A DNA stretch of 19,612 nt, taken from contig JAGYMO010000210.1 in assembly GCA_018400255.1 (NCBI GenBank), forward strand, positions 1-19,612. Direction: 5' to 3'. A program made the position numbers and the translations under genes. Shown here piece by piece: positions 15,149 to 19,612 of this stretch. Below the pieces are notes generated by a model that was not told where the DNA came from, did no database searches, and saw only the letters and a list, made by a program, of their open reading frames with translations. Source of the stretch: Deltaproteobacteria bacterium (GTDB lineage Bacteria > Desulfobacterota > DSM-4660 > Desulfatiglandales > B25-G16). How positions within the stretch are numbered: position 1 is the first letter of the stretch; each line of letters opens with the position of its first letter.

Positions 15149-16377
15149 AATAGCAATACCTTTATAGTTTCACCCTCGTAAATTCCCTCTGTATTCATGT
15201 CAACTTTGATGATGCCATCTGCTTCAACCATTGTGGATATAAGTCCACTTTTCCCTAATATGGGTGTTGCGATCCACTTTTCACCTGACCAAGAACATTT
15301 AACCCTTATGTAATCATCTCTTCCACTTTTCGTATCAATATTTCTATCGATCTCCGCCTCTATATAACGGCCTCCAAATTTATCAAACACGCTCAGGCCA
15401 GTAAGCTTACCTAAAAGATACTTAAGGAATACATAAAAGATAATCATGGCAGAGGCAGGATGTCCAGGTAGACCCCACAGTGTTTTATTGCCCCTACGCG
15501 CGATAATGGTTGGCTTTCCCGGACTTATGGAAACCCCGTGCGCAAGTATTTCCATGCCTTCAAAGGCCTTAAAAACATCCAGCGTAATATCCTTAACGCC
15601 GACAGAGCTGCCACCTGATAGAAGAACTACATCGGCCTTGATTAAACCTTTTTCAATAAGTGCTTTTAGGTCTTCAAATTTATCGCGTATGATACCGAGG
15701 TAAATAGGTTGTACCCCTAATGAACTGCATAAGGCTCCAATTGTATAGCTATTGATATCTCTTACCTGGCCAGGTTTGGGTTTTTCCCCTATGTAGACTA
15801 GCTCTTCACCTGTGGATATAATAGCCGCCTTTGGCCTGATAAAAACATCAACTTCGATAATACCCAGACCCGCCAGAACACCAAGGTCTTGTGGTCTCAG
15901 AAGACATCCCTTTCTTATAATGATCTCACCTTTTCTGAGGTCATCGTTTGATTGTATAACATTTTCTAAGGGGCTAACAGGTCTGGTTATTTCTACCATG
16001 CCATCCTCTAATACCTGAGAGTATTCTACCATAATTACTGAATCAGCGCCTTCAGGCAACATACCTCCTGTTGGCATAAGGCAGCATTCCCCCCTCTTGA
16101 TGACAAAAGCCGGGGATTCACCCATTTTTACCTCGCCTACAACATATAGAGGGGTAGGTAACCCTTCGCTGGCCCCAAAGGTATCTCTCGCATTAAGTGC
16201 GTAGCCATCAACAGTAGACCTGTTAAATCCAGGGAGATCTTCCTGTGCAATAATATCAGTGGCAATAACCCTGTTTAAGCTATTTATAATATGAACCTTC
16301 TCAACGCCCAATGGCTTGATATCCTTCAGGGATTCATATATATCATGAGCTGATTTTACCTTAAAAAATGTTTGCAT
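15145..16377 (-). CDS. moeA: Molybdopterin molybdenumtransferase MoeA
   Basis: A 410-residue MoeA of standard length. It carries out metal insertion, the last common step of molybdenum or tungsten cofactor synthesis. Conserved motifs are FNRSTVDGYAL near 51-61, LMPTGGMLPEGADSVIMVEY near 99-118, the catalytic-loop type SGGSSVGVKD near 258-267, GVSISPGKPT and GLPGHPASA. It is the first gene of the minus-strand operon moeA, moeA-PBP fusion, modE-like, mobB, with all junctions overlapping or within one to a few bases. Having two MoeA paralogues, as in Pyrococcus, may reflect separate molybdenum and tungsten insertion. An ATG start fits the family N-terminus, but no clear Shine-Dalgarno precedes it. 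Confidence 0.93.
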   Translation of the reverse strand: MQTFFKVKSAHDIYESLKDIKPLGVEKVHIINSLNRVIATDIIAQEDLPGFNRSTVDGYALNARDTFGASEGLPTPLYVVGEVKMGESPAFVIKRGECCLMPTGGMLPEGADSVIMVEYSQVLEDGMVEITRPVSPLENVIQSNDDLRKGEIIIRKGCLLRPQDLGVLAGLGIIEVDVFIRPKAAIISTGEELVYIGEKPKPGQVRDINSYTIGALCSSLGVQPIYLGIIRDKFEDLKALIEKGLIKADVVLLSGGSSVGVKDITLDVFKAFEGMEILAHGVSISPGKPTIIARRGNKTLWGLPGHPASAMIIFYVFLKYLLGKLTGLSVFDKFGGRYIEAEIDRNIDTKSGRDDYIRVKCSWSGEKWIATPILGKSGLISTMVEADGIIKVDMNTEGIYEGETIKVLLF

Positions 16378-16404
16378 AATAAATATATGTCATAAAAGGC
16401 ATGA

Positions 16405-16430
16405 ATTATCAATTAAAATTTTTCGATAAT
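16405..16430. promoter_or_regulatory. Inverted repeat upstream of the moeA operon, candidate operator
   Basis: ATTATC at 16405-16410 and GATAAT at 16425-16430 flank a 14-bp spacer that begins with AATTAAAATT (16411-16420). The site is about 30-50 bp upstream of the moeA start and shares its core with the repeat upstream of moaA, so it could be the site of the ModE-like regulator. The surrounding 109-nt gap shows no other clear signal. Confidence 0.4.
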
Positions 16431-16486
16431 GATGAGAAATTATTTGTCTGCTCTTATATAGTTTGTTTGGTGTGGAAAGGATTGAG

Positions 16487-17161
16487 TTATTCAGACAGGT
16501 CTTTTTCAGATAATTCTTTCTTGCAAATATCCATGTAGTTAAAGGCCTTAGCATATTGACCGAGATCAGGATAATGGCTGATAAGGTATTCAAAACGTTT
16601 AAGTGCGGCAATATATTGATTAGACTTAAGATAGAAGCGCCCCACGTAAAGTTCATGATCAGCCAAGTTCGTAAGACACTTCCTTATATTTCTCTTGGCC
16701 TTTAAGGCATAGGTATCATCAGGGAACTGTTTTTCAAGTCTCCTGAAATCCTTTAGTGCCAATTCAGTATAAGTCTGGTCTCTGTCGATAGTATTCATCC
16801 GTGTAAAATTACACATGCCTTGTTGATACATGACATAAGGAATGGCGGTATTCTTTGGGTGGAGTCTTTCAAAATCCCTATAGGCCTCTATAGCCTCATC
16901 TAATTCATTTCCCTTAAAATGTGAATCTGCCAGTTTCAATTCCGCGTAGATTGCAAATTTACTATAAGGATATCGATCTCTAATCTTTTGAAAGGACTCA
17001 AGGGCATCTGTATAATCACCCTTATCAAATGACGATAATCCCTCTCGCATCAAATCTTCTGGCGACTTATCACTAACTTTAGAGCCAAATCCAAAAATTG
17101 AGCACCCGCTCAATAGTATGGCAAAAACGAGAATAGATGCAAAATTCTTAACCATTTCCAT
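16487..17161 (-). CDS. bamD: Outer membrane assembly lipoprotein BamD
   Basis: A lipoprotein of the beta-barrel assembly machinery, facing the periplasm on the inner leaflet of the outer membrane. The 224-residue precursor has a lipoprotein signal with the lipobox LLSGC, the lipidated cysteine being residue 20. Tetratricopeptide-like repeats follow, for example the segment GLSSFDKGDYTDALESFQKI and later FYLKSNQYIAALKRFEYLI. It is close to the usual BamD length of about 240 residues. The first ATG (17161) and a second in-frame ATG two codons later are both possible; GGTGA upstream fits the second better. The gene follows the thioredoxin gene by 179 nt on the same strand and probably has no functional link with the cofactor genes. 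It shows that the organism has an outer membrane. Confidence 0.88.
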   Translation of the reverse strand: MEMVKNFASILVFAILLSGCSIFGFGSKVSDKSPEDLMREGLSSFDKGDYTDALESFQKIRDRYPYSKFAIYAELKLADSHFKGNELDEAIEAYRDFERLHPKNTAIPYVMYQQGMCNFTRMNTIDRDQTYTELALKDFRRLEKQFPDDTYALKAKRNIRKCLTNLADHELYVGRFYLKSNQYIAALKRFEYLISHYPDLGQYAKAFNYMDICKKELSEKDLSE

Positions 17162-17340
17162 AAATCACCATATTTTTTATAACTCTTAAAAGTATTCTTT
17201 TAGAGATCTTGTCGATTTTAGAAAGATAGTATTAAATAGTGGCTATAAAAATCACAGAATGTTTTGAAGGCCTTATAAAAACTATTTGGATTTAGGGGGA
17301 TCATTTAATAGTGATAGTTAATTTTATTCAAAGAAAATCC

Positions 17341-17667
17341 TTATTCAAGAAGCTTCAACATGACAGTTTCAATATTTTTTTTGCCGACTGCTCCTATGAT
17401 GGTGTCAGCAAGCTCTCCATCCTTAAAAAGAAGTATGGTTGGTATAGCCCTAACCCCATACTTGTTAGGAGTCATAGGGTTTTCATCAACATTCATTTTA
17501 GCAACTTTGAATTCTCCTTCATATTTCTTACCTAATTCCTCAACCCATGGTCCAGTTATTAGACATGGTTGGCACCATGGTGCCCATAAATCAACCATAG
17601 ATGGGCGATCGGATTTTATAATCTCACCTTCAAAAGTATCATCATTAACCTCTAAAATATCAGTCAC
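17341..17667 (-). CDS. Thioredoxin-like protein with a CQPC active site
   Basis: A 108-residue single-domain thioredoxin without a signal peptide, hence cytoplasmic. The active site is W31-C32-Q33-P34-C35 in the context LWAPWCQPC, where classical thioredoxin has CGPC. The cis-proline loop AIPT (P76) and the C-terminal GAVGKK segment are normal. The Gly-to-Gln change between the redox cysteines may shift redox potential or partner choice, so it may not be the main thioredoxin. It starts at GTG 17667, with a GGAGG ribosome site at 17683-17679 and a strong promoter upstream. No thioredoxin reductase gene is nearby. Confidence 0.9.
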   Translation of the reverse strand: MTDILEVNDDTFEGEIIKSDRPSMVDLWAPWCQPCLITGPWVEELGKKYEGEFKVAKMNVDENPMTPNKYGVRAIPTILLFKDGELADTIIGAVGKKNIETVMLKLLE

Positions 17668-17702
17668 CTTTTGGCCTTCCTCCTTTTTTAATTTATTTAT
17701 TG

Positions 17703-17731
17703 AAATTAGTATTGGCGTGGAGCTTTGTCAA
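17703..17731 (-). promoter_or_regulatory. Sigma70 promoter for the thioredoxin gene
   Basis: On the minus strand TTGACA (17731-17726) is followed by exactly 17 bp and TAATTT (17708-17703), a strong match to consensus. Transcription would start about 30 nt upstream of the GTG start codon. Confidence 0.7.
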
Positions 17732-17860
17732 TAGTAATATTTTTCGAAACCTTGTTTTCTTCCCAAAATAGCCCTATTATGACACTGGAAACTATTGAAT
17801 AATAGTAGATAAAATATGTTTGCAACATTTAAGGGGCATTTATGTATTTATACGTATGAA

Positions 17861-17889
17861 TTGACCGGGGCCAATGGTTGTTATATTTC
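17861..17889 (+). promoter_or_regulatory. Candidate sigma70 promoter for radA
   Basis: TTGACC at 17861-17866 is followed after 17 bp by TATTTC at 17884-17889. The -35 is a 5-of-6 match and the -10 a weak one. This would give a leader of about 110 nt before the radA ATG. Confidence 0.4.
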
Positions 17890-18006
17890 ATAGTGCTGAA
17901 AAATAATTTTCCATGTATAAAGATTATAAACCTACTCAAGGTTGCAGGCATATTTTATAGAATTATTGAGCAAACTAACTATTTGAGTGCGGATAGGGGA
18001 ATGTAA

Positions 18007-19365
18007 ATGGTTAACCAAAAAACAGTCTTTGTCTGTCAGGAATGCGGTTATAAGGCGCCAAAATGGCTGGGAAGGTGCCCTGATTGTGGTTCATGGAATT
18101 CATTCTCAGAGGAAATAGCCGAGATAAAGAGTTCTAACAAGGGAGATAACGCCTCCTTTTTAAACATGCCCCAAAGAATCGACCATGTCTCTATGCAAAA
18201 AGAGCTTAGGCATAAAACAGGGCTAAAGGAGTTTGACAGGGTGCTTGGAGGGGGTATTGTACCAGGATCATTGGTATTAATTGGCGGAGACCCTGGTATA
18301 GGCAAATCAACCTTATTGCTGCAGGTTGCCCAGAGTGTTTCAGACACCGGCCTTAAAACACTTTATATTTCTGGCGAAGAATCGATCCAGCAAATAAAGA
18401 TGAGGTCACAAAGATTGTCAATAAAACCATCCGAGATTTATTTACTCGGTGCAACTTGCCTAGAGCATTTCATTGATGCGATCAAAGAACTTGATCCTAA
18501 GATTATTATAATTGATTCAATCCAGACAATGTTTACAGAGTTGCTGACCTCTTCACCTGGTTCCATAGGGCAGGTAAGGGAAGTTGCCAGCAAAATGATG
18601 AACATGGCAAAATCTTCTGAAAGGGCTGTGTTTTTGATAGGCCATGTTACAAAAGATGGCGCCATTGCAGGCCCGAAAGTCTTAGAACACCTGGTAGACA
18701 CCGTTCTTTATTTTGAGGGAGATGGCTCCCATGCCTATAGAATAATTAGATCTGTAAAGAATAGATATGGGCCCACCAATGAAATAGGTGTCTTCGAGAT
18801 GAAGGATAATGGTCTTGAAGAGGTGGTAAACCCCTCGAAAGTTTTTCTTGAGGGGAGATCTAATGATGTTAGCGGATCTGTTGTAATATCCTGCATAGAG
18901 GGATCAAGACCCATTTTAGTAGAAATGCAGGCCCTTGTTTGTTCGAGCTCTCTTGCCATGCCACGCAGAACTTCCATAGGTGTTGATCCTAACAGAGTTA
19001 GTCTGCTAGTGGCGGTTTTATCAAGGAGAGGGGGCATAAATCTTTCTAACAATGACATATTCATAAATGTGGCGGGTGGCATTAAGATTATCGAGCCTGC
19101 TATAGACCTCGGTATTATTTCAACAGTTGCCTCAAGTTTTCTTAATAAGCCAATACCTCCGGACACTGTAACCTTCGGAGAAGCAGGGCTTTCAGGCGAA
19201 ATAAGGGGGGTAGGTCAAACGGAACTCCGGCTAAAGGAGGCAAAAAAACTTGGATTTTCTCGATGTGTTCTTTCAAAAAAAAGTATCAAGACCTTAAAAG
19301 GTAAGGTAGATTTAGAACTTGTTGGCATATCATCTGTTGCAGACCTTTTAAATGTTCTCTTCTAA
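18007..19365 (+). CDS. radA: DNA repair protein RadA
   Basis: RadA (Sms) is a RecA-like ATPase that promotes branch migration during recombinational repair. The 452-residue protein is full length. It has the N-terminal zinc finger C10-x2-C13-x10-C24-x2-C27, Walker A GDPGIGKST at 94-102, the RadA-specific KNRYG motif at about 251-255, and a C-terminal Lon-protease-like domain (GGIKIIEPAIDLGI, TVTFGEAGLSGEIRGV). The ATG is preceded by AGGGGA. It is transcribed away from the thioredoxin gene and toward the gene at the right edge. Nothing unusual was seen. Confidence 0.96.
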   Translation: MVNQKTVFVCQECGYKAPKWLGRCPDCGSWNSFSEEIAEIKSSNKGDNASFLNMPQRIDHVSMQKELRHKTGLKEFDRVLGGGIVPGSLVLIGGDPGIGKSTLLLQVAQSVSDTGLKTLYISGEESIQQIKMRSQRLSIKPSEIYLLGATCLEHFIDAIKELDPKIIIIDSIQTMFTELLTSSPGSIGQVREVASKMMNMAKSSERAVFLIGHVTKDGAIAGPKVLEHLVDTVLYFEGDGSHAYRIIRSVKNRYGPTNEIGVFEMKDNGLEEVVNPSKVFLEGRSNDVSGSVVISCIEGSRPILVEMQALVCSSSLAMPRRTSIGVDPNRVSLLVAVLSRRGGINLSNNDIFINVAGGIKIIEPAIDLGIISTVASSFLNKPIPPDTVTFGEAGLSGEIRGVGQTELRLKEAKKLGFSRCVLSKKSIKTLKGKVDLELVGISSVADLLNVLF

Positions 19366-19451
19366 TGCACAAGGCCGCGATAGATCTTTTTTATCTTCGC
19401 TCACTGATTAACCCCCTCAGCCATTGCTTTTATCTTTTTCTCGTGTTTTAT

Positions 19452-19478
19452 AAAAAATTACCAATCGCTTAATGGTAA
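19452..19478 (-). terminator. Weak intrinsic terminator for the right-edge minus-strand gene
   Basis: TTACCA (19458-19463) pairs with TGGTAA (19473-19478) around a nine-base loop. Read on the minus strand, the stem is followed by six T (19457-19452). It lies about 40 nt beyond the stop codon of the partial gene. The stem is short and AT-rich. Confidence 0.45.
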
Positions 19479-19515
19479 ATACTTTATACAACATAAGCAT
19501 TTTATTGCCACTAAC

Positions 19516-19612
19516 CTAAGCAGATTTGCCATTATAGTTTACATATCTTTTGAGGTATTTAGCCGTATAAGATTTTTCACTGTTAAGCAGCTCAATGGGT
19601 GAACCAGTCACT
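19516..19612 (-). CDS. uvrA: C-terminal fragment of a probable UvrA excinuclease subunit, cut by the window edge
   Basis: Only the last 31 codons are in the window, read from the right edge (first full codon ends at 19611) to a TAG at 19516-19518. The peptide has GSPIELLNSEKSYTAKYLKR near its start, which fits the end of UvrA, where a GTPEEV segment is followed by an SYTG-YLK type motif just before the terminus. UvrA recognises DNA damage in nucleotide excision repair. Being next to radA fits a repair neighbourhood. The match is short, so the name is tentative. The 150-nt gap to radA contains only the weak terminator. Confidence 0.6.
   Translation of the reverse strand, partial: VTGSPIELLNSEKSYTAKYLKRYVNYNGKSA

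Larger units (their letters stand above)
17668..18006. other. 339-nt divergent intergenic region
   Basis: This AT-rich gap separates the divergent thioredoxin and radA genes. It holds the thioredoxin promoter, a candidate radA promoter and an 8-bp palindrome ATACGTAT at 17850-17857. The radA leader would be about 110 nt long. I see no convincing small gene or recognised structured RNA in it. Confidence 0.6.

Noticed and set aside
17311..17535. Plus-strand open frame opposite the thioredoxin gene
   Set aside because: It lies mostly antisense to the well-supported thioredoxin gene, and its peptide has no recognisable features.

Overview
The window reads as chromosomal DNA from a strictly anaerobic Gram-negative bacterium, most likely a Desulfobacterota (deltaproteobacterial) sulfate reducer or syntroph. 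That placement is an inference. It rests on the abundance of iron-sulfur flavoproteins of the heterodisulfide reductase (Hdr) type, a tungsten/molybdenum aldehyde oxidoreductase, a selenocysteine elongation factor, and a BamD lipoprotein, which implies an outer membrane. All complete genes are intact, and I see no insertion sequence, tRNA, rRNA or CRISPR array.

Layout. 1-300: AT-rich leader with a possible structured RNA, two palindromes and a promoter for selB. 301-2214: selB. 2295-3053: an IclR-family regulator with its own promoter and a perfect 12-bp palindrome in its leader. 3166-10938: the central six-gene plus-strand cluster. In order it encodes an HdrA-type flavoprotein with a whole GltD/NfnL-like NAD(P)H module nested inside it, a second shorter HdrA, an HdrC-like iron-sulfur protein with a C-terminal zinc-ribbon-like tail, a 91-residue zinc-ribbon protein, an aldehyde:ferredoxin oxidoreductase (AOR), and a four-cluster ferredoxin. 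A strong hairpin at 10951-10985 closes it. 11010-16377, minus strand: pterin-cofactor genes, namely moeA, a moeA fused to a periplasmic-binding-protein-like domain, a ModE-type DNA-binding protein without a metal-binding domain, mobB with an Fe-S tail, and, after a 149-nt gap, moaA. 16487-17667, minus strand: bamD and a thioredoxin with a CQPC active site. 18007-19365: radA. 19516-19612: the C-terminal end of a minus-strand gene that looks like uvrA.

How the parts fit. The AOR needs a metallopterin cofactor, and the convergent moe/mob/moa genes supply late and early steps of its synthesis. The ferredoxin, the HdrC-like protein and the two HdrA-like flavoproteins offer a continuous electron path between the AOR active site and NAD(P)H, and possibly also free ferredoxin. 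No HdrB and no hydrogenase or formate dehydrogenase gene is present, so heterodisulfide is unlikely to be the partner. My main hypothesis is an NAD(P)-linked, possibly electron-bifurcating or confurcating AOR complex, controlled by the adjacent IclR regulator in response to an organic acid, aldehyde or CoA-ester-derived compound. The substrate and the direction of the reaction cannot be read from the sequence.
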